Source: Chitinophaga filiformis (lineage in GTDB: Bacteria > Bacteroidota > Bacteroidia > Chitinophagales > Chitinophagaceae). Taken from it: a DNA stretch of 64,000 nucleotides. Both the position numbers and the translations under genes were made by a program. Shown here piece by piece: positions 1 through 8,690 of this stretch; the stretch's first letter is position 1, and the number at the start of each line of letters is the position of its first letter. The DNA is taken from the NCBI RefSeq assembly GCF_900102545.1, contig NZ_FNBN01000013.1, positions 1 through 64,000 on the forward strand, given 5' to 3'. The notes beneath the pieces were generated by a model. That model was not told the origin of the DNA, made no database searches, and saw only the letters and a program-made list of their open reading frames with translations.

Positions 1-389
1 GCCCCATTCCGTTTTCCCGGGGTTGCACCCCGCGCTACAAACAACGAGACCCCTGCCGGGGTCTATTGACGCGAATGATACCGGTTTGTTTTGGGTCATT
101 CCATCGTTATGGTGGACGTCACATTCCGTTACCGGGGGTACACCATTCCGGTGCCGCGAGGTTGCACCATTCGTTGCCGCGGGTTACACCATTCGTTGCC
201 CCGGGTTACACCATTCGTTGCCCCGGGGTTGCGCCCCAGGCTACAAACAACGCCCCCCCTGCCGGGGTCTATTGACGCGAATAATGCCTCATTGGCAATA
301 CGCTTTTACCATGTCTTTACCATGCCTTTGACATGCCTTTGATGTGTGACTTGGTACCCATTTCTGCCCTTTTTTCTTATCTTACCCCC
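1..389. repeat. Imperfect repeat cluster without a gene
   Basis: No credible gene is seen here. A segment of about 65 bases at 17-80 recurs imperfectly at 220-286; both copies contain CTACAAACAACG and CTGCCGGGGTCTATTGACGC. Between them, 138-227 holds about four tandem 22-base units (consensus TTACACCATTCGTTGCCCCGGG; the last two, 184-205 and 206-227, are identical). A separate 11-base tandem triplet (CCATGCCTTTG-like) lies at 309-341, just before the Crp-like gene. Open frames across the repeats are low-complexity and Pro/Gly/His-rich, so I treat them as non-coding. Confidence 0.8.
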
Positions 390-965
390 ATGTACGCAAG
401 CCTGATCTCAGCCATCGAATATTTCATCCGTCTCGACGATACGGAAAAGGAATTTATATCCTCCCTGGTCATTCCTAAAACCTTTGCAAAAGGCGACCAT
501 CTGCTACGCGAAGGCCAGGTTTGCCGTGAAGTGGGCTTTATTGAAAAGGGATTGATCCGGTACTACCACACCAAAGACGATGGTGAGGAGATCACCGGGC
601 ACTTTGGCAGGGAAAACGAATTCACCTGTAATTATCAGAGCTTCCTCGACCATTCTATATCCCAGACAGCTATCCAGTGTCTGGAACCCAGCGAAATACT
701 GGTGATACCCTATGATAACCTGCAAAGGATATATGAAGAAGTCAGAGAGGGACAGAAATTTGGCCGTCTTGCCTGCGAATACATTTACCTCCAGGCAATC
801 AGTCAGTTAAGATCCATGTACAACGATGATCCCGAACAACGCTATATCAATTTTGTAAATAGCTACCCTGATCTGCAACAGCGTATACCCCAGTATTATA
901 TATCCTCTTTTGTCGGTGTCAAGCCTCCTTCACTGAGCCGCATAAGAAAAAGGCTCGCCCTGTAA
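390..965 (+). CDS. Crp/Fnr-family transcriptional regulator
   Basis: This 191-residue protein has the layout of Bacteroidota Crp/Fnr regulators. A cyclic-nucleotide-binding-like beta-roll spans about residues 20-120 (KGDHLLREGQ, then FIEKGLIRYY). A dimer helix follows, and a short C-terminal helix-turn-helix ends in VKPPSLSRIRKRLA. No cAMP-binding arginine/serine cassette is obvious, so the ligand is unknown. I chose the ATG at 390 because the upstream in-frame ATG at 333 adds a non-conserved stretch inside the repeat cluster. In this family the target is often a neighbouring small membrane protein; the two genes downstream are such proteins, but co-regulation is only inferred. Confidence 0.88.
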   Translation: MYASLISAIEYFIRLDDTEKEFISSLVIPKTFAKGDHLLREGQVCREVGFIEKGLIRYYHTKDDGEEITGHFGRENEFTCNYQSFLDHSISQTAIQCLEPSEILVIPYDNLQRIYEEVREGQKFGRLACEYIYLQAISQLRSMYNDDPEQRYINFVNSYPDLQQRIPQYYISSFVGVKPPSLSRIRKRLAL

Positions 966-1040
966 TTTATTAACCTGGGTGAACGAACAGGTCTGACGGC
1001 GATTCTACCTTTGATACATCAACTCAAAAATGTATCAAAA

Positions 1041-1448
1041 ATGAAAAAAACAAGTGCTGTAATTGCTTATGTGCTCACCTTCATCACCGGTGCACTGCTT
1101 GTATTCATCGGCGCCCGCTTTCTCCTTTCGCCTAATGTGGCCGAACAGGCTTTTGGTATACAAACCGTTACCAACGATTTTTCCTTTCACTATATCAAAG
1201 GAATACGGGATCTCGCCGTCGGGATTGCCATACTGGCTATGCTGCTGACACATACTCAACGGGGCCTGGGTATCCTGTTGCTGACAGCCTCGCTTGTGCC
1301 GGTGGCCGATTTCCTGATCGTACTGAACGCCCCTGGTCATCTCACTTCACACCTGTATCCTCATTTAACCGCCATAGTACTGGGCCTGGTACTCGGATGT
1401 TATTATCTCTTCACCGCACCTAAATTTGTCGCACATGTTGCTCTTTAA
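1041..1448 (+). CDS. DUF4267-like small membrane protein
   Basis: A 135-residue hydrophobic protein with four predicted membrane helices (about residues 8-28, 48-68, 75-95 and 108-128). It resembles the DUF4267 family, with ARFLLSP after helix 1 and GIRDLAVGIAILAM in helix 2. Function is unknown. The ATG at 1041 sits directly before a basic MKKT start and the first helix, and is preferred over 1011. It overlaps the next small membrane gene by 14 bases, so the two are probably translated together. Confidence 0.75.
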   Translation: MKKTSAVIAYVLTFITGALLVFIGARFLLSPNVAEQAFGIQTVTNDFSFHYIKGIRDLAVGIAILAMLLTHTQRGLGILLLTASLVPVADFLIVLNAPGHLTSHLYPHLTAIVLGLVLGCYYLFTAPKFVAHVAL

Positions 1449-1767
1449 TACAATACTCCTGATCCATTTTCTCTGTTTTGCTGTTTATTTATGCGTACTC
1501 CTGGCACAATGGAAGGATTATGACACCCGTGTACGGAATGCTTCCGGCATGATCCTGGGCATTATCCTGCTGATTACCGGCATCGTGATGGTAGCACTCA
1601 AATATCCGCATGTGAATTACTATAAAGTTGTTCCTAAAACAGGACTGTTTGCATTGGTGACCGTTATCAATGCCCGTTTTGGAGGAAAAGTCTATACAAA
1701 ACAGGCTTACTATGCACTAATCGTCATTACTCTACTGGCTGCCTGCATTGCCGTAGTCCGCGTCTAA
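1435..1767 (+). CDS. Small membrane protein, unknown function
   Basis: A 110-residue protein with about four hydrophobic helices and a short central loop (KYPHVNYYKVVPKTG). I do not recognise the family with certainty. The start at ATG 1435 lies inside the end of the DUF4267-like gene; a TTG at 1426 is possible. The overlap and shared membrane character suggest a two-gene operon that ends at the strong terminator at 1791-1836. Confidence 0.7.
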   Translation: MLLFNTILLIHFLCFAVYLCVLLAQWKDYDTRVRNASGMILGIILLITGIVMVALKYPHVNYYKVVPKTGLFALVTVINARFGGKVYTKQAYYALIVITLLAACIAVVRV

Positions 1768-1790
1768 CGCATCAAATCCTTGTTATATTT

Positions 1791-1840
1791 AAGCGTGTGT
1801 CAGGATAAGTTCATCACTTTTTTCTGACACACGCTTTGTT
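1791..1840 (+). terminator. Intrinsic terminator after the small membrane operon
   Basis: A perfect 13-base inverted repeat (AAGCGTGTGTCAG at 1791-1803 and its complement at 1824-1836) with a 20-base loop. It separates the membrane-protein pair from the GH92 gene. Confidence 0.75.
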
Positions 1841-1916
1841 ATAGTCCCCCTGATTTCTATATTTAACCCCCAATAGGCAATTATAGCCTTACTCAGGTCA
1901 ATAAACTTTTCGAAAT

Positions 1917-4070
1917 ATGAGGAATTCCACCGCAGGTCCTTTCATGCTTGGGCTTGCCATGCTATTTGCTGCCACGTCAGGTAAAGCTCAGTCATCTACC
2001 AGCTACACGAAATATGTCAATACTTTCGTGGGCACAGCACCACTTACTGATCCTAAGATCCTGGGATACCAGTTACCGGAAGGCTGGCGTTCATGGGCAG
2101 GGCTTACATTTCCGGGCAGCTCTCTACCGAATGCAATGGTACAGTTAAGTCCGATGACAGAATACGGGTCCGGTGCCGGATATGAATACGAGGACACCGT
2201 CATCCTGGGCTTTACACATACCAATAAAGGCCACTGGAATCTCTGCAACATTCCTATTCTGCCACTTTCCCATCCGGGCGAGAAATTCGGTTCCAGGTTC
2301 TCCCACAAAAAAGAGAGTGCTTCTCCCGGCTTTTACCAGGTCTACCTGGACGATTACGACGTGAATGTCAATCTAACCTCTACGCTCAGATGCGGATATC
2401 ATCAGTATAGTTACAAAAACAATACAGGAAGACAGATATTGTTTGACCTCGCTAAAGCCAACAACAGGATCTCCGACTGGCATATTGAACAGGTGGGTAA
2501 ATCTGCTTTACAGGGTTATCAGCGGGCAGGTGGGAATATCTACTTCTATGCTGTGCTGAATACGAATATCGAAAAACTGGACAAGACAGCAGAAGGCCAG
2601 CGCAACGGCTATGCTATTGTGCATTTGGCTGATGGCAGTAAAGGGCCTGTTGAATTGAAAATAGGGATATCGTTTGTAAGTACGGAGAACGCGAAGCAAA
2701 ACCTTGAACAGGAGATCGGCAATAAGTCTTTCGCCGACATCCGTAATGAAGCTAACCGCAAATGGGAAACTTTGTTATCAACCATACAGGTAAAAGGCGG
2801 CACAGAAAAACAAAGAAGGATGTTCTATTCCTGCCTGTACAGGTCTTTCCTCTGGCCAGCCTTACGCAGCGATGTAAACGGAGAATTTACGGATGCCAAA
2901 GGCAAGGTAGTAAAGGGTAATTTCAACTATTATACTGAGCCATCCCTGTGGGATACCTACCGGAATAAAGATGTGCTCCTGGGCCTGGTCACTCCACAGG
3001 TGACACTCGACGTAGTTAAATCTATGAAAGAAGTGGGTGATAAAACAGGATTCATCCCTACCTTCTTCCACGGTGATCATGGCGCGTCTTCCATTGCAGG
3101 TGCTTATCTCAGGGGAATTGACAATTTTGATGTAAAAGGTACTTACGAAATACTGCTGAGGAATGCCAATGTAGAGGGCGCACGTCCGCATCTGAAAGAG
3201 TACATAGAAAAAGGGTATATCTCCGATCCGGATATTGCGGATCCGCACGTGGAAACAAAAGCTGCAGCAGGCGTATCCAAAACACTGGAATACTCATACG
3301 ATGATTATTCCCTGGCCCAGATCGCAAAAAAACTGGGGGATACTGCCAACTACAGGACACTGATGGCACGGTCAAAAAACTACCGGAATATGTTTGATCC
3401 GGGCACAAGATTCATGAGAGGAAGATTAGCAGATGGATCCTGGATCAAAAATTTCAATCCGCAGTATCCCTACTACGAATACATGTACAGGGAAGCCAAT
3501 GCGTGGCAGGTATCCTTCTTTGCACCGCATGATATGAAAGGACTGATCGATCTGTATGGCGGACCAAAAGGCTTCGAATCCAAACTGGATTCCCTGTTTA
3601 CCGTGCCCTGGAACCCGCATTATATTGCCAGGAACGTAGAAACCATGATAGGCCAGTACTGCCATGGAAATCAGCCGGACCATGAAGCACCTTTTGCTTA
3701 CTACTTCATCGGCAAACCGGAAAAATCACAGAAAATGATTGATACCATTCTGAATAGCCTGTACGGCATCGGAGACGATGGCATTGCCCTCTGCGGCATG
3801 GACGATGCAGGTGAGATGTCAGCATGGTATGTATTCAGTTCCTCCGGATTATATACCTTCTCAGCTACTGATCCTGAATACCTTGTCACCGTTCCGCTTT
3901 TCGATGAAGTAACCTGGAAAACCAGCACTGGCAAGCGGCTGACGTTGACGAAAAAGGGTAAAGGAAGAGCCCTCACCGCTATAAAGGTGAATGGAAAAGA
4001 ACAGAAAGGGTACTTCGTACCGCATGATCTTTTCCGGAATGGCGGAAAGATTGAGATCGTTACTAAATAA
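1917..4070 (+). CDS. GH92 alpha-mannosidase, secreted
   Basis: A 717-residue protein with a signal peptide (cleavage near GKAQ) and the two-part GH92 fold: an N-terminal beta-sandwich from about residue 30 to 260 and a C-terminal (alpha/alpha)6 barrel. Family landmarks include FPGSSLPNAMVQLSP, the EANAWQVSFFAPHD segment, HGNQPDHEAPFAYYF, and GMDDAGEMSAWYVFSSSGLY, which holds the paired aspartates that activate water in this calcium-dependent inverting family. GH92 enzymes trim alpha-linked mannose from N-glycans or mannans; the linkage cannot be read from sequence. The length is normal. It stands alone, with no SusC/SusD pair nearby, and probably acts in the periplasm or at the surface. Confidence 0.95.
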   Translation: MRNSTAGPFMLGLAMLFAATSGKAQSSTSYTKYVNTFVGTAPLTDPKILGYQLPEGWRSWAGLTFPGSSLPNAMVQLSPMTEYGSGAGYEYEDTVILGFTHTNKGHWNLCNIPILPLSHPGEKFGSRFSHKKESASPGFYQVYLDDYDVNVNLTSTLRCGYHQYSYKNNTGRQILFDLAKANNRISDWHIEQVGKSALQGYQRAGGNIYFYAVLNTNIEKLDKTAEGQRNGYAIVHLADGSKGPVELKIGISFVSTENAKQNLEQEIGNKSFADIRNEANRKWETLLSTIQVKGGTEKQRRMFYSCLYRSFLWPALRSDVNGEFTDAKGKVVKGNFNYYTEPSLWDTYRNKDVLLGLVTPQVTLDVVKSMKEVGDKTGFIPTFFHGDHGASSIAGAYLRGIDNFDVKGTYEILLRNANVEGARPHLKEYIEKGYISDPDIADPHVETKAAAGVSKTLEYSYDDYSLAQIAKKLGDTANYRTLMARSKNYRNMFDPGTRFMRGRLADGSWIKNFNPQYPYYEYMYREANAWQVSFFAPHDMKGLIDLYGGPKGFESKLDSLFTVPWNPHYIARNVETMIGQYCHGNQPDHEAPFAYYFIGKPEKSQKMIDTILNSLYGIGDDGIALCGMDDAGEMSAWYVFSSSGLYTFSATDPEYLVTVPLFDEVTWKTSTGKRLTLTKKGKGRALTAIKVNGKEQKGYFVPHDLFRNGGKIEIVTK

Positions 4071-4158
4071 CAGGAAAATGGGATGTAGGAAAAATAGATC
4101 GAACATGCTTATAAGCGCGTAAAAATGACCTGATCCATCAGGTACGCGACTAAAAAAA

Positions 4159-4234
4159 AGCCAGTATCAAATTTGAAGTGTCCCCAAAAGCGTCTGACTT
4201 TTGGGGCGCACTTCAAATTAATACTGGCTCTTTT
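4159..4234. terminator. Long bidirectional hairpin terminator
   Basis: Arms at 4159-4190 and 4198-4229 pair over nearly all of 32 bases, with only small bulges, around a 7-base loop. The hairpin is flanked by an A-run on the left and a T-run on the right. It lies between the convergent GH92 gene and the hypothetical gene on the minus strand, and probably stops transcription from both sides. Confidence 0.85.
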
Positions 4235-4255
4235 ATTCATTACACCACACGGCTA

Positions 4256-4831
4256 TCAGGGACGGCCTTTAGGCTTAGGAATTACCTTGCAACAGTTGCC
4301 GCTTTTATCCAGCGGCTGTGGCAGATAAACGCCATTTACTTTTTTATCGATCTTCTCCGTATACGCAGCATCAAACTCTATACGTCCCTTCTTAATCTCA
4401 TAAAATTTAGATGGGATATAATACATTGAATCTGGCGACGGATGTGCTTCTGTCAACTCACTTCCTCCAAACTCCAGCAATTCATCATGGTCCCAGTCTT
4501 TAATATCGGAAGCCACGGCTGTCAGAATTGAATCAGCTATTGAATTGTTGATAGCGAATACATACAGCTTGTTCTTATCAGAATTATCGGCTACTTCCAA
4601 AAACAGGAACACGTTGCCACCATCTTCTACAAGACGGTTACGTTTGCTCTTGTAAACGATATCATCAGAAGCAAATTTGAAGGTTTTATTGCCATTCACG
4701 ATGATCGTACCCTTGTACACAGCAATCTTCTGTTGTTTGCTGCTTGTAAAATGAAGGTTGTCCACTGGTTTCTGCGCCAAAGCCGGTAAGCAGATAAACA
4801 GGAGCAGGAGATGTCTGAGTCGAAGATGCAT
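4256..4831 (-). CDS. Secreted hypothetical protein
   Basis: A 191-residue protein with a signal peptide (MHLRLRHLLLLFICLPALAQ), hence periplasmic or exported. The start at 4831 is preferred over an ATG 12 codons upstream because it begins directly with the signal peptide. The mature part is rich in beta-strand-like segments and Asp/Lys, with DIKDWDHDELLEFGGSE in the middle; the family is not recognised. It ends close to the bidirectional hairpin and appears monocistronic. Confidence 0.7.
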   Translation of the reverse strand: MHLRLRHLLLLFICLPALAQKPVDNLHFTSSKQQKIAVYKGTIIVNGNKTFKFASDDIVYKSKRNRLVEDGGNVFLFLEVADNSDKNKLYVFAINNSIADSILTAVASDIKDWDHDELLEFGGSELTEAHPSPDSMYYIPSKFYEIKKGRIEFDAAYTEKIDKKVNGVYLPQPLDKSGNCCKVIPKPKGRP

Positions 4832-5014
4832 AGGAATATTTTTAAAATCGGCGCGTAACTTAAACAATTTTTCCCGAACCGTATCAATAACAAATCTGAA
4901 ATTTTACCGTTGCCATGCTGTAGCATAATACGTCCCCACTATTGGGGAGGCACAGGCAGGAAAGCTGCTTATCCCGGCTGGCCGGCTTTCAGCTGCTGGT
5001 CAGCCATTGAACCA

Positions 5015-5581
5015 TCAGGCTGTAAACTTGCCTCTGTCATCGAGCAGATAGGGAAAAAGTTTTTCATCAATCCTTCTCTTTTGCCGCAGGTGATGCCTCA
5101 TATGCATCTCTGCAAACTGCAACCATTCAAAAGCATCAAAAAAAGCAAATCCGGGATGTTCTGTTTTTCCCTTTGCTGATGAAAGATCAATGTGCCTGAA
5201 CAATTGGTTCACTTCCTCCTTAATGGATGTTAATCCCTGTAACACTTCATCCTTGCTTTGTGGTGGTCGCAGATCGATATCGTTAAAAGGATTCTCCAAC
5301 GCCATATCGGGAAACTCATTGTTCTCAAACATGGTCCTGGCCAGTGAGCGCATACTCCTTTCAGCGTAACGGTTTTTTGACGCCAGCGCCACCTTCATCT
5401 GCTCCAGGTAGAATGTAGTATCCTCTATAATGTGGATATACACCTGGCCCAGCGACCATGCATCGGCCTGCGGCCTTTGACAAAGCATTTCAATAGAGTA
5501 GTTATCAAGTTGATTTATCCATTGCTGAATAGTATGGTTAAACTGTTCAAGTAATCCGGTTACGTTGTTGCTGATTTCCAT
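5015..5581 (-). CDS. DinB-superfamily protein
   Basis: A 188-residue four-helix-bundle protein of the DinB superfamily. The likely metal triad is His50 (WSLGQVYIHI), His160 and His164 (FAEMHMRHHLRQKRRID). Family members bind Ni, Zn or Fe and often act as thiol-dependent transferases or have no known role; the substrate here is unknown. Length and histidine spacing are typical. It is divergent from the secreted protein at 5774. Confidence 0.85.
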   Translation of the reverse strand: MEISNNVTGLLEQFNHTIQQWINQLDNYSIEMLCQRPQADAWSLGQVYIHIIEDTTFYLEQMKVALASKNRYAERSMRSLARTMFENNEFPDMALENPFNDIDLRPPQSKDEVLQGLTSIKEEVNQLFRHIDLSSAKGKTEHPGFAFFDAFEWLQFAEMHMRHHLRQKRRIDEKLFPYLLDDRGKFTA

Positions 5582-5773
5582 ATTAAAGAGGGTTTAACAT
5601 CAGTGTATCCCACTTGCAATTTATTACATCCCGCGATTCACTCCAACAGCTGAAAGCGCTTTTATAAAAAGGAAATATCAACACCATAATAGCATTGAAT
5701 AACAATCAGTTAACCAGCTCACAGGTAAATAGTTATTACCTTTATTCCATCATAACCAACTAAATGCCGAACA

Positions 5774-6340
5774 ATGAAAAAGTACCTATTGCCAACGGCC
5801 GCATTACTGTGCGCCACGCTGTCGTATGGCCAGCAAAAAAATGCCCCTGGTGAGGTGGCCGCTTTCCTGTTCAGATATGCTAACACGAACTTAACAACGG
5901 CAGAAAAAAATCAGATCGCTGCTAAGCTTGGCTTTGTTCTCACGGGCAATAAAGATCTTCCTTTTGCCCAGGATAAGGAGAGCAGGGATTATCCGTTCAA
6001 CGCTGTTGTTTATCCAACTGACCTGAACAAAGACGGTAAACAGGAGATCTTTGTATGGTTTGGGAACTCCTATACATCAGGCAATACCGGCTCCAGCATT
6101 TCACTGTTCATTAAAAATGCCGCCGGCACTTACGTGGATAACCTGGGCTTCCCCGGACTTGCTCCTGATGTACTTGCCACGGTCAATAAGGGATATCCTG
6201 ACCTGCTCATAGGAGGGCCAGGTATGGAGTTTCCCGTCTGGAGATGGAATGGCAGGGCATACGCCTCGTTTAAAACCGTCAACAATGCCGATTATGAAAA
6301 GCTGAAGAAAACCAGTGTTGAGGCATTAGCCATCAAATAA
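5774..6340 (+). CDS. Secreted hypothetical protein
   Basis: A 188-residue protein with a clear signal peptide (MKKYLLPTAALLCATLSYGQ). The mature chain contains YPTDLNKDGKQEIFVWFG, which resembles a calcium-binding DxNxDG loop as in FG-GAP/VCBS repeats, but only one such loop is visible. The family is not recognised. It is followed on the opposite strand by the Rof-like gene, so it is probably monocistronic. Confidence 0.7.
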   Translation: MKKYLLPTAALLCATLSYGQQKNAPGEVAAFLFRYANTNLTTAEKNQIAAKLGFVLTGNKDLPFAQDKESRDYPFNAVVYPTDLNKDGKQEIFVWFGNSYTSGNTGSSISLFIKNAAGTYVDNLGFPGLAPDVLATVNKGYPDLLIGGPGMEFPVWRWNGRAYASFKTVNNADYEKLKKTSVEALAIK

Positions 6341-6391
6341 CCTTTAAGCAATTGCCCTGGCCGGGTGAGCGCAATGCGCCGGACTACAATC

Positions 6392-6646
6392 TTAACAATG
6401 GTCCGGTAAAGGGATATTATTGACAGATATAAGGCTGTCTAGTCTGATCACCAGCCCATTATCCATCCTCATATATTCCACTTTATTCAGGGCATATACA
6501 TCTATAATACGGGCGGTAACATCCTGCTCATTGCCTTTTTCATCCCTGAATAGGATCCTGCAGATGGTACGCATGGTTGCCCAGGCCTCCAGTCGGTCAT
6601 AGTAGTTGCAATCAATTGGCTGATACGGCATATCCTGTGCGTCCAT
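6392..6646 (-). CDS. rof: Rof-like Rho-binding antiterminator
   Basis: This 84-residue protein resembles Rof (YaeO, PF07073), the small Sm-like-fold protein that binds transcription terminator Rho and blocks RNA loading. The signature N-terminal YQPIDCNYYDRLEAW corresponds to the YQPINCDDYDNLELA of E. coli Rof. The middle has NKVEYMRMDNG, followed by IRLDSLISV, the typical final strand. The length equals that of the E. coli protein. I use ATG 6646 because the frame upstream to 6718 adds 24 residues with no family resemblance. The resemblance is from memory; a loss of Rho-contacting residues cannot be excluded. Confidence 0.75.
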   Translation of the reverse strand: MDAQDMPYQPIDCNYYDRLEAWATMRTICRILFRDEKGNEQDVTARIIDVYALNKVEYMRMDNGLVIRLDSLISVNNIPLPDHC

Positions 6647-6785
6647 AGTTTTTACTTTCCATAAAGTTACCTTTTGCCCGCTTATTTTTCCAACAATTAT
6701 CCCATGACGACCGTTCATAAAGCGTAACTATTTAAGCAATGACAAGTTTACTATTTTGGAAACCACCAACAATAAAGGCTATACT

Positions 6786-7829
6786 ATGAAGACATTGTTT
6801 CTATCGCTTTTCCTGGCTGCCGGTTTCCTTACACCGGTATTTGCTGCTCAGCCAGAGAAGGGGACCTTCGCATCTGTAAGCGGACCATTACCCGCCTCTC
6901 CTCCCGACACGAGTCTTACTATGTTCGGACGTGGTATGTATCCCGGAGACGACAGCACTTATGAGAATTTAAGGAACTCCGGTTTCAACACCGTGATCCT
7001 CTCCAGCTTCTACATCCACGCCAATGGGGATGTCTATTCCGGCGATGATCATAAGAATCCTATCATACATGATGGCCAGTATGTTGGCAGCAGAGAGTGG
7101 CTTAAATATGTCGCTTCGCTGAAACAGGCATCTTCCTCAGTAAAACGTATTGAGATCCTGCTGGAAGGCAGATGGTATAATCAGCCGCCTAATACCTACG
7201 ACTACATTCAGGACTGGTATGATTCCAGCAAGACAGTTTCGGGTATTGTAACTGGGATCGGTTCTAACAGCACCCTTTATAAGATCATCAAAATAATGAA
7301 GGAAGATATCGGTGTGGATGCTATCTGTATTGACGACGAATCCGTTTACAACAGTGAATCCATTGCCAAACTGGGAGAGCTGGCAGCTCATCTCAACCTG
7401 CATATGACACTCTGCCCTTTTAAGAAAGTAAACTACTGGAAAGATATCATCTGTCGCTCTCAACCGGGCCTGATAGACGCGATCTACCTGCAATGTTATG
7501 ATGGTGGCAGGTTCAATGTGCCCGGTGTCTGGAAGGAGAAACTGGAAACTACCCTTCCGGTATATCCTATCTTCCTTTGCCGTGGTGCATTCAGTACCTG
7601 CAATCCTGTACACAACAGTAAAACACCGGCAGAAATCAAAGCTGAAATGATCAGGTTCAAAAAAGACTATCCTCAGATGACCGGCGGCGCTATCTGGCAG
7701 ATGGCGGATATAAAAAACTTTATAAAGAATAATTGCGCTGTACAGACCCCGGAATCTGGTACGTCTGCTACATTCAGCCAGTACATCCTCGATCTCCGGA
7801 ATGGTTTGATGGAAGGTCTTAGTGAATGA
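6786..7829 (+). CDS. Secreted GH18-like TIM-barrel protein
   Basis: A 347-residue exported protein with signal peptide MKTLFLSLFLAAGFLTPVFA. The rest reads like a (beta/alpha)8 barrel: FNTVILSSFYIHANG (strand 2), KRIEILLEG (strand 3), VDAICIDDES (strand 4), HMTLCPF (strand 5), DAIYLQCYDGG (strand 6) and GGAIWQM (strand 8). Strand 4 resembles the GH18 DxxDxDxE signature: Asp178, Asp183 and Glu185 are kept, but the second Asp is Cys181. That suggests a chitinase- or endo-N-acetylglucosaminidase-like enzyme or a non-catalytic relative. The ATG at 6786 starts at the signal peptide; a TTG ten codons upstream is less likely. Confidence 0.7.
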   Translation: MKTLFLSLFLAAGFLTPVFAAQPEKGTFASVSGPLPASPPDTSLTMFGRGMYPGDDSTYENLRNSGFNTVILSSFYIHANGDVYSGDDHKNPIIHDGQYVGSREWLKYVASLKQASSSVKRIEILLEGRWYNQPPNTYDYIQDWYDSSKTVSGIVTGIGSNSTLYKIIKIMKEDIGVDAICIDDESVYNSESIAKLGELAAHLNLHMTLCPFKKVNYWKDIICRSQPGLIDAIYLQCYDGGRFNVPGVWKEKLETTLPVYPIFLCRGAFSTCNPVHNSKTPAEIKAEMIRFKKDYPQMTGGAIWQMADIKNFIKNNCAVQTPESGTSATFSQYILDLRNGLMEGLSE

Positions 7830-7870
7830 TCTTTAAGATATCATAAATACGGGCAAGCGTATTTTCTGCA

Positions 7871-7912
7871 GAAGGCCTTGTGTTCAATGAACACGGGGCC
7901 CTTCTTTTTAAA
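7871..7912 (+). terminator. Intrinsic terminator after the GH18-like gene
   Basis: A hairpin with arms GAAGGCC-TTGTGTTCA (7871-7886) and TGAACAC-GGGGCCCTTC (7888-7904), imperfectly paired, is followed by a T-run. It lies between the convergent GH18-like and LytTR genes. Confidence 0.7.
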
Positions 7913-7916
7913 GGGA

Positions 7917-8690
7917 TCAGGGCAGCAGTAATTTTGTTTTGATAGTATCGAGGTAGGAATAGGCGCTCTTTATTTTGGAACCCTTCGCATCATTCATCAC
8001 CAGTATATAGGTGCCTTTAAAGTATTTCTGGATCTCCCTGATATTTAGTTTATTGACAATAAAACTTCTGTGTACCCGCAGGAATTCAGGTGGCAGACGG
8101 TCTTCAAGATAGCTCAGGGAGTATTCTATCAACTTCTCTTCATCCCGGGTGTGAACACTGACATACTTTTCCTTCGCTTCAAAGAAAACGATATCTCCTA
8201 CATGCACCAGCTGGATCTTATCTCCCTTCTTTACGGGTATGGTGCTGATCACATCTTTCACTTCCCGTTCGCTGATTAGCTTCCGGATCTTCTCCAGCAT
8301 ATTCCCCTCCCCCTCTCTCCGCTCACTGATCCTTTTGATCGTGAGCGCCAGCCGTTCATCTTCTACCGGTTTCAGGAGATAGTCCAGTGAGTTTTTCTCA
8401 AAGGCCCTGATAGCATATTCTTCATAAGCCGTTACAAAAACGATCAGGGGCGTATGTTCAAGCTGATTGAGCACTTCAAAGCCATTAAATGCCGGTATCT
8501 GTATATCCAGGAATACCAGGTCGGGCCGGTGCTGATTAATAAAAGCTACAGCAGAAGGGCCATCGCCAACGGTTCCGATTATCTTAATCTGCGGGTAGGC
8601 AGACAAAGATTTTTTCAGGCGATGTATGGCCATTTCCTCATCGTCCACTAACAGGGTGGTGATTGCTTCCTGGAATAGTGATCCGGACAT
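7917..8690 (-). CDS. LytTR-family response regulator
   Basis: A 257-residue regulator. The receiver domain (about residues 10-130) has the acidic pair Asp16/Asp17, phosphoacceptor Asp62 (LVFLDIQIP), Thr87 and Lys107 (LLKPV), so it should be phosphorylatable. A C-terminal LytTR DNA-binding domain (about 155-255) shows FFEAKEKYVSVHT and FLRVHRSFIVN. Its start overlaps the 3' end of the sensor-kinase gene by 53 bases, which points to coupled translation and a cognate pair. Target genes are not identifiable; the divergent ABC genes at 10542 are the nearest candidates. Confidence 0.95.
   Translation of the reverse strand: MSGSLFQEAITTLLVDDEEMAIHRLKKSLSAYPQIKIIGTVGDGPSAVAFINQHRPDLVFLDIQIPAFNGFEVLNQLEHTPLIVFVTAYEEYAIRAFEKNSLDYLLKPVEDERLALTIKRISERREGEGNMLEKIRKLISEREVKDVISTIPVKKGDKIQLVHVGDIVFFEAKEKYVSVHTRDEEKLIEYSLSYLEDRLPPEFLRVHRSFIVNKLNIREIQKYFKGTYILVMNDAKGSKIKSAYSYLDTIKTKLLLP

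Noticed and set aside
138..227. Tandem 22-base units taken for a CRISPR array
   Set aside because: Units abut without spacers and decay in sequence, and no cas genes are near.
23..342. Open frames over the left repeat cluster
   Set aside because: They are low-complexity and Pro/His-rich, overlap in several frames and follow the repeats, so they are not genes.
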